The position numbers and the translations under genes were made by a program. 31,848 bases of DNA, taken from assembly GCA_032718475.1 (NCBI GenBank), contig JAUCBJ010005897.1, positions 1 to 31,848 on the forward strand, given 5' to 3'. Origin of the DNA: Nemertoderma westbladi (taxonomy: Eukaryota; Xenacoelomorpha; Nemertodermatida; Nemertodermatidae). Position 1 is the first letter of the stretch; the number at the start of each line of letters is the position of its first letter. The notes beneath the pieces are model-generated. The model saw nothing but the letters and a program-made list of their open reading frames with translations, did not search any database and was not told the origin of the DNA. Below, in pieces: positions 11,816-21,501 of the stretch.

Positions 11816-12780
11816 ATCACGCTTGTGTATTTAATTTTTGTATATTGGCTGTTTGGTATAACTGGTACATGCGATGCAGCCTGCAGGATAAAAAGTCTAA
11901 ATTAGATCCTAAAAAACCTGACTTTGGTGTACCTAGCGAACTTTTTAGGCTTCTTATGCGAACATAAATCGCAAATTGCTGATAATTTACTGTAGGTCCC
12001 GTGTTTTTACTTAGGCCTATATACCACAATAAATGCCATTAATAGTCACCCCATGAGTTTATAGCTTTAATTAATATTATGCTCATTTTAATAGTTTATA
12101 TTAAAAATGGTTTATTTTTTATTGCTAGCCAGGGTGCCGTCAAAAAGAATTATAAATCGTTCCCCAGGAACATATGCTTTTTTCGTTGCATGAAATACAA
12201 GAGATGATAGGATGATTAATAATTTGTTAATAATTGGTGCTAGGAACGCTTGAATATAAACTGATAATCAAACGCCACTTATGATGAAATTTTTGGTCTT
12301 AAGTAGCATTATCGCCATTATGGCGTTAAGATGACATGTCTACCAAACGCCATTATATCCCGCAGAACGCCCTCATCATATATAAACAGGTCGCAAAAGC
12401 GCCAATAAACATATTTCGACATGGCGTATTTGTTAAGCGCAACATCTATATATATATATGTATGTAATGGTGATTGTGATGTGCTTATTTGTTTTTTTTT
12501 TGCGCAAAATACAAATGACACAGAAAGTAGCCAATTAAATAAAATATGCACAGCACAGCATAGTAAAAATTTATATGCTTGCATGACTGGAGTAAACATT
12601 GAAATGAAATGATATAAAATGCCGACCTATGGCTGTGAGAGTTTTGGTTACAGACCTGACATCATGAAGAGGTTGAGTATGCGTCACAGATGTAAGGCAA
12701 GGTTCTTAGAGAGACAAGTGGAGAGTTATTGTAATCTCCAAGGAGGGAGAAGCTGATTTAAGTATACCAAGTATAGTTCA
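11816..12780. other. Non-coding region rich in CGCCA words
   Basis: I see no convincing gene. Positions 12240-12430 contain many ACGCCA/CGCCAT words, also typical of the 1.62-kb unit, which hints at a shared, older repeat family. Small open frames (for example 12318-12599 on the minus strand) show no known domain. Confidence 0.4.
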
Positions 12781-12794
12781 AATTATGACAAATA

Positions 12795-12935
12795 TGTGTC
12801 CTTAATTACAGGTATTGTACCAGATGATCTTAAAATAGTCAGAGTTTTGTGTTTATATCTTAGGACCCCATCCTGTCCCAAAATTATAGACCGATATCCG
12901 TGCCCCCACTTATTTTATGTCGCCAATCTAATGTA
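12795..12935 (+). pseudogene. Relic of a non-LTR reverse transcriptase (CR1/Jockey-like)
   Basis: The plus strand reads LITGIVPDDLKIVRV. After a frameshift it reads QNYRPISVPPLI, matching the conserved spacing of the PDDLKIARV...NYRPIS block at the start of non-LTR RT domains. Frameshifts and the short length mark it as a decayed fragment. It is a different family from the RTE copies elsewhere in the window. Confidence 0.65.
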
Positions 12936-13860
12936 GTTTATTCACATGTGGTATACTAACGTAAATAGGAAAAAAAAACTTGGGTGTTGATATTTAAGCC
13001 GCCAATTTAATAAATAATATTAAAAAAAACGTATTATTGTAACAAAAAATGCGCGTAAATACATTGAAACGGATGTACAAATAAATTATATCAAGCAGGT
13101 TTAATAAACGCTATGAAATTAAAGTTCTGGAACGAAAATAATACTATAATGGAATGATTATAGAACAAAATAATTGACATATAAACTGAATTCTAGAGAG
13201 CTAATAATTCTAGAAGTCGATTAATTTTGGAATGCAAATAAATCTAGAACGCAATGAAATAGACAATTCTAGAACGCAATAGATTAACCAAGTTGATTAG
13301 CACGTCATGAGATTTTATAAGTAATTAATTACCAGATACATTTGAAGTAAAAGAAATATTTGCAAAATAAATTTATCATCTAAAATATAATATTCTTCAA
13401 ACGGCCAACAATACTGGTGTTAATATAAGAGCGGTAATATAATTTCGATAATATTTAATCAATAACATATTGTATTTTCAAGTCGGCGTTAAATACGCCG
13501 TGAAATCGATTGAACTCTATGATGGGCTATCGGTTTCTATATATCACGGCGTGAAGTAAAGTAATAACAATAGAGTGAAATAAAGTATTCTTTCAGTGTG
13601 ATTGTACCGCATTTATACGGTCACACTGAGATAGGCCTAACAATTAGTCATTCATCACCGATGCAGACGTAGACAGCAAAAGATACATAGGTCGTTACCA
13701 TAGTACCATGCCGGGGAGTCTGGTGTCACTCATTCTGTCGCTGCCTACACCACATACTGTAGTAGGCCTATACTTATTCATCCTGTAGGCTGCAGAGAGC
13801 ACACTTTACTTAGGTTGTTAACGGTACTGTAACGGTACCGGTATGATATACTGTACAATA
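12936..13860. other. AT-rich non-coding region
   Basis: No gene is recognised. Positions 13120-13290 repeat the degenerate word TCTAGAACGCAAT several times, an unassigned short repeat. TAGGCCTA occurs at 13632 and 13763. Confidence 0.4.
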
Positions 13861-14171
13861 GTGTTTAAACGGGATCAGACTTTACGAGATTTCCGGGATC
13901 GGGATTATCACTCTGGGGATCTCGTTTTTCGGGATCGGGATTACAATTTTAGATTAAGTTCCTTAAATTTAATATATATATGTGGCGGGTTTTGGGTAAC
14001 ACTCACTTTATCTTACACTTCTGAAATATTAGTAATTAAGTTATATTTAAATTATTTTGCAATTCAATATAATAAAAAAAAAATTCAACAATCAACAAAT
14101 TTGTTTAACTATATAATCATCGGGACTGGGATTAGATTTTTCGCCGGTATTTCGGGATCCCATTAAAACAC
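13861..14171. mobile_element. MITE-like element, ~311 bp, TA-flanked
   Basis: The termini are imperfect inverted repeats: GTGTTTAAACGGGATC on the left and, reverse-complemented, GTGTTTTAATGGGATC on the right (two mismatches). The element is flanked by TA on both sides (13859-13860 and 14172-14173), the target of Tc1/mariner-type transposases. The subterminal GGGATCGGGATT words are also repeated. It has no coding capacity for a transposase. Confidence 0.65.
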
Positions 14172-14740
14172 TAAATATAATTTCTAATAAAATAAAACTT
14201 GACTTAAATAAAACTTGACTTTCAGCGTGAAATACAGTCTTTATTCCTATCGAATATACAGTATAGTAAAAATAATGATGATAAAATTAATATACTATAT
14301 TATTAAGGTTTTCGTATTAAATAAAATAAACATATTCTACATCCGCAAGTTCTATAAACATAGATTTGTTCTTTAGAAAGCGAAATACGAAATGGAGAAA
14401 GAAGGAAAATATATGACTAATAATATATTGATAAAGTACCAATAGATATAGAAGAGGAAAGACAAACGAGTATTATAAAACATTTACAGCAATAAAATAA
14501 TTCATATTTGGTTTAAGTTTTTCACATCTTAATAAATATAATAACTCACCCAGTGAACACATTGCAACGTTCAACATTTTAACGGTTATGAATAAAATAC
14601 AATGTAGATGTTACAAGAAAACGATACCACTTTTACTACGACATTGTCGTACCTTAATTTAACTCGATTGATATCAGATATAAATAGTGGCATAAATAGT
14701 TAACCCTGAAAATCATCTGTATCTTTTCAGTGAGGTTTGT
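14172..14740. other. AT-rich non-coding region
   Basis: AT-rich sequence with no open frame of note and no recognisable repeat. Confidence 0.4.
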
Positions 14741-14839
14741 TGGGAAAACCGAAATTTCTTGACTTTTCCTAAAATTTAATGGGCCATCCAACAGCGAAAA
14801 CGCCATTTACATGGCTATATTAGTTTTCGTGCTGTGGTC

Positions 14840-15510
14840 CCTTTCTGGCACCTATCTCCAGTATTTTTCGCTCTAAACTATTCAAAAAATTTATGGCTCA
14901 CTAAAATTAATTTATTTGAAGTATATAGCTGCTTTTTGGGATGCTGGTCACGAATATAAGACTGGAATTTATCGTATTATCCAACCTAATTAGATTTTTG
15001 CCATTTAAAATTGTATGCTACTTGCATATTTCGTCCCACCAGACAAACACCAAAAACAATAGTTCGTTACCACGAATGATTTTTAACGAGTTGTATCGTG
15101 ATCAGCGGCTTTGAAAACCATTATAGCTTCAGTTTTACCAAACCCAAGGCAAAATTTAACAGTTTATAATTTTTTGCTACTTGCACTTTTCGCTCTGGGG
15201 ACCAGAATGGCACCAAAGTTGGTTTGCATTACCAGAAATATTTATAACTAGTGCCATCGTGATCAGCGACCTCGAAAACCTGTATACCGTCAGAATTATT
15301 AAACCAAACAAAATTTTTTTAGTTTTGACATTTTTTTACTTGTATTTCTCGTTCTGGGGGTCCAAAATAGCACCAAAAATTATGGTTGCCTTGCCAGAAA
15401 ATATTTTTAACTTATAATAATTTTTATTTTTTTTTTAATTTATAATAATTTCGTGATCAGCGACCTCGAACAACCTTATACCATCAAAATTGTACTTTTT
15501 GAGCCAAGAA
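14840..15510. repeat. Degenerate ~160-194-bp tandem repeat (GATCAGCGACC type)
   Basis: The phrase CGTGATCAGCGACCTCGAAAACC occurs in variant form at about 15097, 15258 and 15452. Between copies lie variants of TTTTCGCTCTGGGGACCAGAATGGCACCAAA (fragments near 14848, 15190 and 15350). The copies are diverged and contain indels, so this is an old array. The open frame at 15181-15417 is incidental. Confidence 0.6.
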
Positions 15511-15750
15511 CTAAAAAATTTCTAAACTGACCCCCCGGGCCAATTACATTGTAAAATAGCCCTGGCCATAATATGGTTAAACTCCATTTCCACTTCCCTA
15601 CCGTAATTTCTGCGCGCAGAATTTCCAGCACTTATGTGAGTTTCAGTAAACCCCTCACAAAATACCGATCGTAGGAGTAGGAGTACAAAATTCAAGAACA
15701 CACATTAGTGAAATATTTTTTCACAATTTCCTGTTTCAAATAGAAAAGTA

Positions 15751-15756
15751 TTTATT
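15751..15756 (-). promoter_or_regulatory. Candidate polyadenylation signal of the Eph gene
   Basis: AATAAA on the minus strand, about 150 bases downstream of the TGA at 15907-15905. It is the first canonical hexamer I noticed after the stop codon. The actual cleavage site is unknown. Confidence 0.4.
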
Positions 15757-15817
15757 ATGATTCAGAATTTAAAAATTGATTAGAAACTTCTGTAACCCAG
15801 TTTCAATAACGCAATAA

Positions 15818-15940
15818 ATGTTTCACACGCGATCCTCCTGCGCGCTGTAGTGCAGGTTGTGTTTCACACGGTTTCCTCCTGAGCGCTGTAGTGCAGGTTG
15901 TGTTTCACACGGTTTCCTCCTGAGCGCTGTAGTGCAGGTT
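15818..15940 (-). repeat. 41-bp repeat, three units, spanning the Eph stop codon
   Basis: Units start at about 15818, 15859 and 15900. On the minus strand the unit encodes NLHYSAQEETV followed by TGA. The highest-coordinate unit is the real C terminus, and the two downstream copies sit in the 3' UTR and repeat the last codons and the stop. Confidence 0.85.
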
Positions 15941-16181
15941 GTGTTTTATTTGCGCGCGGACTGTTTGAATGGAACTCATTAGTTTCTTCTGATGGCCCAC
16001 CAGACTGACGCCCACGCGGTCCAGGTCAGCAGGCCGCAACCCCACTAGGTGGTGCACGTGAGTGAGTCCCGCTCGGGTGAAGTCGTCATGGTAACGGTTC
16101 ATACCGAGACAAAGCAGCCAATCAGAGACGCTACTCAATGACGTGAGATGATCCGTATTGCTGCCAGAGATATTCCGGTGC
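15905..16181 (-). CDS. Eph: Eph exon: linker, SAM domain and stop
   Basis: The acceptor is TTTTAG before 16181 and the exon begins in phase 2. It joins the preceding kinase exon (CAG AG + G), giving ...LAKQRHRNISG. The SAM domain runs from about SVSDWLLCLGMNRYHDDF to GVSLVGHQKKLMSSI. It keeps the conserved Trp, the L-x-x-(V/I)-G-V helix and the GHQKK motif of Eph SAM domains, which mediate oligomerisation and adaptor binding. The protein ends EETV, compatible with a C-terminal PDZ ligand (acidic residue at -2), whereas many vertebrate Ephs end in a hydrophobic class II motif. The stop codon lies in the most upstream unit of a 41-bp tandem repeat. Confidence 0.9.
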
Positions 16182-16275
16182 CTAAAATTAAAAGAAACTA
16201 AAATAACTATCGTATTTACTCGAATAAGAGCCTGTGCGTTTAAGTTTATATATTGCCAATTGGGGCGAATTGCCA

Positions 16276-16440
16276 ACAGTTTATTCGAGGGAGGCGTTTA
16301 TTCGAGGGAGGCGTTTATTCGAGGGAGGCGTTTATTCGAGGGAGGCGTTTATTCGAGGAGGGCGTTTATTCGAGGGGGGCGTTTATTCGAGGGAGGCGTT
16401 TATTCGAGGAGGGCGTTTATTCGAGGGGGGCGTTTATGTT
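16276..16440. repeat. 17-bp minisatellite TTATTCGAGGGAGGCGT
   Basis: About ten units. The word TTATTCGAG plus GGCGT is the same sequence that forms the inner part of the element's right terminus (near 18660-18676), so the array is an amplified transposon end. Three overlapping plus-strand open frames here are repeat artefacts. Confidence 0.85.
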
Positions 16441-16706
16441 TATGTTCTAGATTTCCAGCATTTAGAATCTAAATACCCGAATAAAGAATTTTGTTAAATT
16501 CAAGAAAACAAATTAAACAAAAGAAATAATTCAAATAAAACCAATCGATTATCTTTATTACAATGTAGTCTATTACAGTGGTACAACACCCTATAACATC
16601 CTACTACATTTACATTCCGTCTTAGCAATCAGTTACCAGTAACTCTCAACAATGTCAGTCTTAACAATCAGTCAAAACCCATAAATGGCCCTTCATCAGA
16701 TTTACA

Positions 16707-18150
16707 CACCTAATCTACATCCGAGAAATCGTTCTCCCTTTCATTTAAAGCTGTCTCCTCAGGGTCTTCTTCATCAGTCACCGAATCTACATCCGAGGAA
16801 TCGTTCTCCCTTTCATTTAAAGCTGTCTCCTCAGGGTCTTCTTCATCAGTCACCTAATCTACATCCGAGGAATCGTTCTCCCTTTCATTTAAAGCTGTCT
16901 CCTCAGGGTCTTCTTCATCAGTCACCTAATCTACATCCGAGGAATCGTTCTCCCTTTCATTTAAAGCTGTCTCCTCAGGGTCTTCTTCATCAGTCACCTA
17001 ATCTACATCCGAGGAATCGTTCTCCCTTTCATTTAAAGCTGTCTCCTCAGGGTCTTCTTCATCAGTCACCTAATCTACATCCGAGGAATCGTTCTCCCTT
17101 TCATTTAAAGCTGTCTCCTCAGGATCTTCTTCATCAGTCACCTAATCTACATCCGAGGAATCGTTCTCCCTTTCATTTAAAGCTGTCTCCTCAGGGTCTT
17201 CTTCATCAGTCACCTAATCTACATCCGAGGAATCGTTCTCCCTTTCATTTAAAGCTGTCTCCTCAGGGTCTTCTTCATCAGTCACCTAATCTACATCCGA
17301 GGAATCGTTCTCCCTTTCATTTAAAGCTGTCTCCTCGGGGTCTTCTTCATCAGTCACCTAATCTACATCCGAGGAATCGTTCTCCCTTTCATTTAAAGCT
17401 GTCTCCTCAGGGTCTTCTTCATCAGTCACCTAATCTACATCCGAGGAATCGTTCTCCCTTTCATTTAAAGCTGTCTCCTCAGGGTCTTCTTCATCAGTCA
17501 CCTAATCTACATCCGAGGAATCGTTCTCCCTTTCATTTAAAGCTGTCTCCTCAGGGTCTTCTTCATCAGTCACCGAATCGACATCCGAGGAATCGTTCTC
17601 CCTTTCATTTAAAGCTGTCTCCTCAGGGTCTTCTTCATCAGTCACCTAATCTACATCCGAGGAATCGTTCTCCCTTTCATTTAAAGCTGTCTCCTCAGGG
17701 TCTTCTTCATCAGTCACCTAATCTACATCCGAGGAATCGTTCTCCCTTTCATTTAAAGCTGTCTCCTCAGGGTCTTCTTCATCAGTCACCGAATCGACAT
17801 CCGAGGAATCGTTCTCCCTTTCATTTAAAGCTGTCTCCTCAGGGTCTTCTTCATCAGTCACCGAATCGACATCCGAGGAATCGTTCTCCCTTTCATTTAA
17901 AGCTGTCTCCTCAGGGTCTTCTTCATCAGTCACCGAATCGACATCCGAGGAATCGTTCTCCCTTTCATTTAAAGCTGTCTCCTCAGGGTCTTCTTCATCA
18001 GTCACCGAATCGACATCCGAGGAATCGTCCTCCCTTTCATTTAAAGCTGTCTCCTCAGGGTCTTCTTCATCAGTCACCGAATCGACATCCGAGGAATCGT
18101 CCTCCCTTTCATTTAAAGCTGTCTCCTCAGGGTCTTCTTCATCAACATTA
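16707..18150 (-). repeat. 72-bp minisatellite, about 20 units
   Basis: The period is 72 bp (24 codons). On the minus strand the right-hand units read DEEDPEETALNEREDDSSDVDSVT and are open from about 18206 to 17718. Most left-hand units read GTAGATTAG instead of GTCGATTCG and so carry an in-frame TAG. On the plus strand the array is open throughout (about 490 codons). It lies inside the TIR element. It is not an Eph exon, because every GT in the unit falls in phase 0 whereas the SAM exon needs phase 2. Confidence 0.85.
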
Positions 18151-18221
18151 TCTTGGATTATGATCACATCCGGTGATTCAAGATTTACTTTACTAGTTAT
18201 TATCAATTGAATTTTTAATTA

Positions 18222-18505
18222 AAGACGGACAGACAGACGGACAGACAGAGGAGAGGCGAACATAACGACGGGCAGACAGACAGACAGACAGAGGAGAGGC
18301 GAACATAACGACGGGCAGACAGACAGACAGACAGAGGAGAGGCGAACATAAAGATGGACTCACAGATGGGCGGACAAAAGGACGGAAGGATAGAAAGACG
18401 GACGGACTTGACTGACATACGGACGGACTGACTGACAGACGGATGGACGGACAGACAGACGGACAGACAGACAGACAGACGGACGGGCGAAGACAGACGG
18501 ACATT
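18222..18505. repeat. GACA/GACGGACA microsatellite with nested ~51-bp repeat
   Basis: GACA, GACG and GGAC words alternate. A larger unit containing GAGGAGAGGCGAACATAACG is repeated three times at 18251-18350. Ser/Cys/Val-rich frames on the minus strand are artefacts. Confidence 0.85.
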
Positions 18506-18839
18506 ACATTTGGCCCTATATATTAATGAAAATTGTGTGCTAGAGGCATCGCTTACTAATCGTGGCTCGCCTTCATTGTAATATTATTAAACGCCGGTGC
18601 GTTTATTCGCGGTAGGCGTTTAAGTTGTTAATTTGATGGAAAGGGGGGCGTTAACTCGAGGGGGCGTTTATTCGAGTAAATATACGGTAATTAAAAATAA
18701 ATGAAAATATTTACTATTAATAATAATAAATATATATTTGTTAACCAGGGATGTGAATTATGGCGAATATATAATTACTTTCGATTTAGGTGATAAATGA
18801 CACAGAAGGTCAGGTACATTCGCCTCAAGGTGAGACTGA

Positions 18840-19490
18840 GTCCCAATCCTTGCTGCTGATGTACATCAAGGCGACACATTGGCGCCATTACTATTTGTAA
18901 TTGTACTGGATTACGCAATGAGGACGGCCACAAACGGTGAAGATCTTCGGATCAAACTTCACACTACAAGAACGCAGAAGTAGTAGATATCCGGCAACTA
19001 CAGTCACAGGCACCGACTTTGCGGATGACATCGCCCTGCTCTCTAATACGCTAGCAGATGCACAGCTTCTACTAAATAAAGTGGAGAGGGCTGCTAAGGA
19101 GGTTGGATTGCATATAAATGCTACCAAGACCAAGAATTCATGACCTTTAATGTTGATGGAAACTTGACAACCATTGATAATAATCAACTAAGGAAGGTCG
19201 ATGACTTCCAGTACCTTGGATCATGGATAGAGAGTAGCAAAAAGGACATAGAAGTTAGGAAAGCAAAGGCTTGGGTAGCTCTATCAAAAATGGATACCAT
19301 CTGGAAATCACATCTCTCCAGGCACCTGAAGACTAAGTTCTTTCTAGCCACAGTGGAAAGTGTAATTTTATATGGGGGTGAGACCTGGACACTGAGATGG
19401 TTGTTACACAAGACTACTAATGGTAGACCTAAAAATCAACAAGTTTTATGGTTCAATACAACAAATAGCAGTGGCAGTAGTTAAGATAAT
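18840..19490 (+). pseudogene. RTE-like retrotransposon fragment (RT palm to C terminus), antisense in Eph intron
   Basis: The plus strand encodes QGDTLAPLLFVIVLDYAMR (RT motif B). After a frameshift near 18970 it encodes DFADDIALLSNT, the catalytic FADD of motif C. It then reads VDDFQYLGSWIESSKKDIEVRKAKAW and ESVILYGGETWTL (post-RT thumb/connection typical of RTE elements). It breaks off at about 19398 and jumps to sequence resembling the element's 3' region. 5'-truncated, frameshifted and internally deleted, it is a dead copy. It belongs to the same family as the fragments in the 1.62-kb array. Confidence 0.85.
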
Positions 19491-19572
19491 AAATATATGT
19501 ACCATTTATATCATTTTGGTTTTTTAGCACAAATTAAATATTTGGTATTTTTACTGATTCACTTTTACAAAC

Positions 19573-19760
19573 CTCTGTTTCGCGAGAGTCGATAAACACG
19601 CCGGACTCCGTATAATCTTATCGAGTCGGAGTTTTATCGTCTCGAACTTCGGTCGAAGTACACGATCGTGGTTCCAGCAGTCTAGCATTATCTGGTACAG
19701 AGTGTCGGGGCACTCCATAGGTGGAGGTAACCGGTAACCGTCTTCTACTGCCTTCACAAC
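19573..19760 (-). CDS. Eph: Eph exon: kinase C-lobe end
   Basis: The acceptor is CCTTCCCCCGCAG before 19760 (strong pyrimidine tract). The exon reads [18 protein letters not shown], then LMLDCW-type helix residues ([11 protein letters not shown]) and [19 protein letters not shown], matching Eph kinase subdomains X-XI including the conserved Arg of RPKF. It ends at CAGAG before GTTTGT (phase 2). An alternative donor a few bases downstream (GTAAAA) is weaker and would break the phase match with the SAM exon. Confidence 0.9.
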
Positions 19761-19864
19761 CTGCGGGGGAAGGTGAACCGAAATTTAACGAAGTTGTTTC
19801 TATAGTTACTGGACCGGATTAGATTATTTTATTCTTCAATTTTCAAATTCAATGTTCTGGAATA

Positions 19865-19990
19865 TTTATCTGAATTTAAAATTATATATAATTTAAAATA
19901 ATTTATAATTTAAAATTATAATTTAAAATAATTTATAATTTAAAATTATAATTTAAAATAATTTATAATTTTGTATAATTTAAAATCAAT
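19865..19990. repeat. AT-rich repeat of AATTTAAAATAATTTAT
   Basis: Several near-identical 25-31-bp AT-only units lie directly beside the 25-bp splice-site array in the same intron. Confidence 0.7.
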
Positions 19991-20195
19991 TGGCCCAATA
20001 AACCTATCCAGATTAGCCCAATAAACTTACATCCTGATTGGCCCAATAAACTCAGATCCTAATTGGCCCAATAAACTTACATCCTGATTGGCCCAATAAA
20101 CTTACATCCTGATTGGCCCAATAAACTCACATCCTAATTGGCCCAATAAACTCACATCCTAATTGGCCCAATAAACTTACATCCTGATTGGCCCA
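19991..20195 (-). repeat. 25-bp minisatellite made of exon end plus 5' splice site, ~8 units
   Basis: On the minus strand the unit is GGGCCAATTAGGAT|GTGAGTTTATT or GGGCCAATCAGGAT|GTAAGTTTATT. The first unit overlaps the end of the kinase exon, whose last codons are W-A-N-Q-D before GTAAGT. About seven further copies of the exon end and donor follow. 25 is not a multiple of three, so use of a later donor shifts the frame, and reading through meets a TGA within about two units. Confidence 0.9.
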
Positions 20196-20330
20196 GTCCC
20201 AGTAGGGCCTTTCCCCATAACTCATTGTCTCCCAGGCCGTTATTCCGTAACTCCATACGTCACTCGATGACGTAAACTTCCGGTAAGCTATCGCTTCCGG
20301 TGCTGTCCACCGCAATGGAACTTTACCGCC
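20181..20330 (-). CDS. Eph: Eph exon: activation segment end and APE motif
   Basis: The acceptor is TTCTCACCAG before 20330. The 150-nt, phase 0-0 exon reads [29 protein letters not shown] and [13 protein letters not shown]. These are kinase subdomains VIII-IX: the APE motif, the conserved Asp of DVWSYG, and the GERPYW signature strong in Eph kinases. It ends before GTAAGT. That donor is the first of the eight copies in the adjoining 25-bp array. Confidence 0.93.
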
Positions 20331-20537
20331 CTGGTGAGAAAATAATAAAACATTGTGACATTATCATTAAAAATTATACTTGAACTGCATTACAATCTAA
20401 TGTGCTATAATTGTAGGTTATATCTTTATAATGTAATGAAATAAAATAAATTATTATTATTATTAATAATATTAATGGAAAATTTGTGCCTTTGAATGCA
20501 ATCCAGACCTCACTAACAACAATAAATACAAATCCAC

Positions 20538-21501
20538 TGTATACTCCTGAGCTACCAGCTGACTAACCTTGGTTGTATACTCCTGAGCTATCAGCTGACT
20601 AACCTTGGTTGTATACTCCTGAGCTATCAGCTGACTAACCTTGGTTGTATACTCCTGAGCTACCAGCTGACTAACCTTGGTTGTATACTCCTGAGCTACC
20701 AGCTGACTAACCTTGGTTGTATACTCCTGAGCTACCAGCTGACTAACCTTGGTTGTATACTCTTGGGCTATCAGCTGACTAACCTTGGTTGAATACTCCT
20801 GAGCTACCAGCTGACTAACCTTGGTTGAATACTCCTGAGCTACCAGCTGACTAACCTTGGTTGTATACTCTTGGGCTATCAGCTGACTAACCTTGGTTGT
20901 ATACTCCTGAGCTACCAGCTGACTAACCTTGGTTGAATACTCCTGAGCTACCAGCTGACTAACCTTGGTTGTATACTCCTAAGCTACCAGCTGACTAACT
21001 TTGGTTGTATACTCCTGAGCTACCAGCTGACTAACCTTGGTTGTATACTCTTGGGCTATCAGCTGACTAACCTTGGTTGTATACTCCTGAGCTACCAGCT
21101 GACTAACCTTGGTTGAATACACCTGAGCTACCAGCTGACTAACCTTGGTTGTATACTCCTGAGCTACCAGCTGACTAACCTTGGTTGTATACTCTTGGGC
21201 TATCAGCTGACTAACCTTGGTTGTATACTCCTGAGCTACCAGCTGACTAACCTTGGTTGTATATTCCTGAGCTACCAGCTGACTAACCTTGGTTGTATAC
21301 TCCTGAGCTACCAGCTGACTAACCTTGGTTGTATACTCCTGAGCTACCAGCTGACTAACCTTGGTTGTATACTCCTGAGCTACCAGCTGACTAACCTTGG
21401 TTGTATACTCCTGAGCTACCAGCAGACTAACCTTGGTTGTATACTCCTGAGCTACCAGCTGACTAACCTTGGTTGTATACTCCTGAGCTACCAGCTGACT
21501 A
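20538..21501 (-). repeat. 36-bp minisatellite, distal block (~27 units)
   Basis: Same unit as the block at 22845-23608, from which it is separated by the inserted retrotransposon. On the minus strand each unit is AGCTGGTAGCTCAGGAGTAT + ACAACCAAG|GTTAGTC, encoding (S)[11 protein letters not shown]. Some units carry small variants (TTGGGCTATCAG, GAATAC) that form a higher-order pattern in this block. Confidence 0.92.

Larger units (their letters stand above)
16210..18687. mobile_element. TIR-bounded DNA transposon, non-autonomous, in the Eph kinase-SAM intron
   Basis: CGTATTTACTCGAATAA (16211-16227) is matched in inverted form at 18668-18686 (CGTATATTTACTCGAATAA after reverse complement, 2-bp indel). 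TA lies just outside both ends, as for Tc1/mariner/pogo insertions. The 2.48-kb interior holds a 17-bp and a 72-bp minisatellite and a GACA repeat, with no recognisable transposase. The minus-strand reading of the 72-bp array is acidic and might descend from a transposase tail. That is speculation. Confidence 0.6.

Noticed and set aside
16685-18163. 492-codon plus-strand frame of LHQSPNLHPRNRSPFHLKLSPQGL-type repeats
   Set aside because: It is a by-product of the 72-bp minisatellite inside a transposon. It has no known domain and no conserved flanking exon structure.
17718-18206. Acidic DEEDPEETALNERE repeat as an extra Eph linker exon between kinase and SAM
   Set aside because: An acceptor in phase 2 exists, but every GT in the repeat is in phase 0 while the SAM exon needs phase 2. 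The kinase exon joins the SAM exon directly with matching phase. The array also lies within TIR ends.
18193-18504. Ser/Cys/Val-rich minus-strand frames
   Set aside because: Artefact of the GACA/GACG microsatellite.
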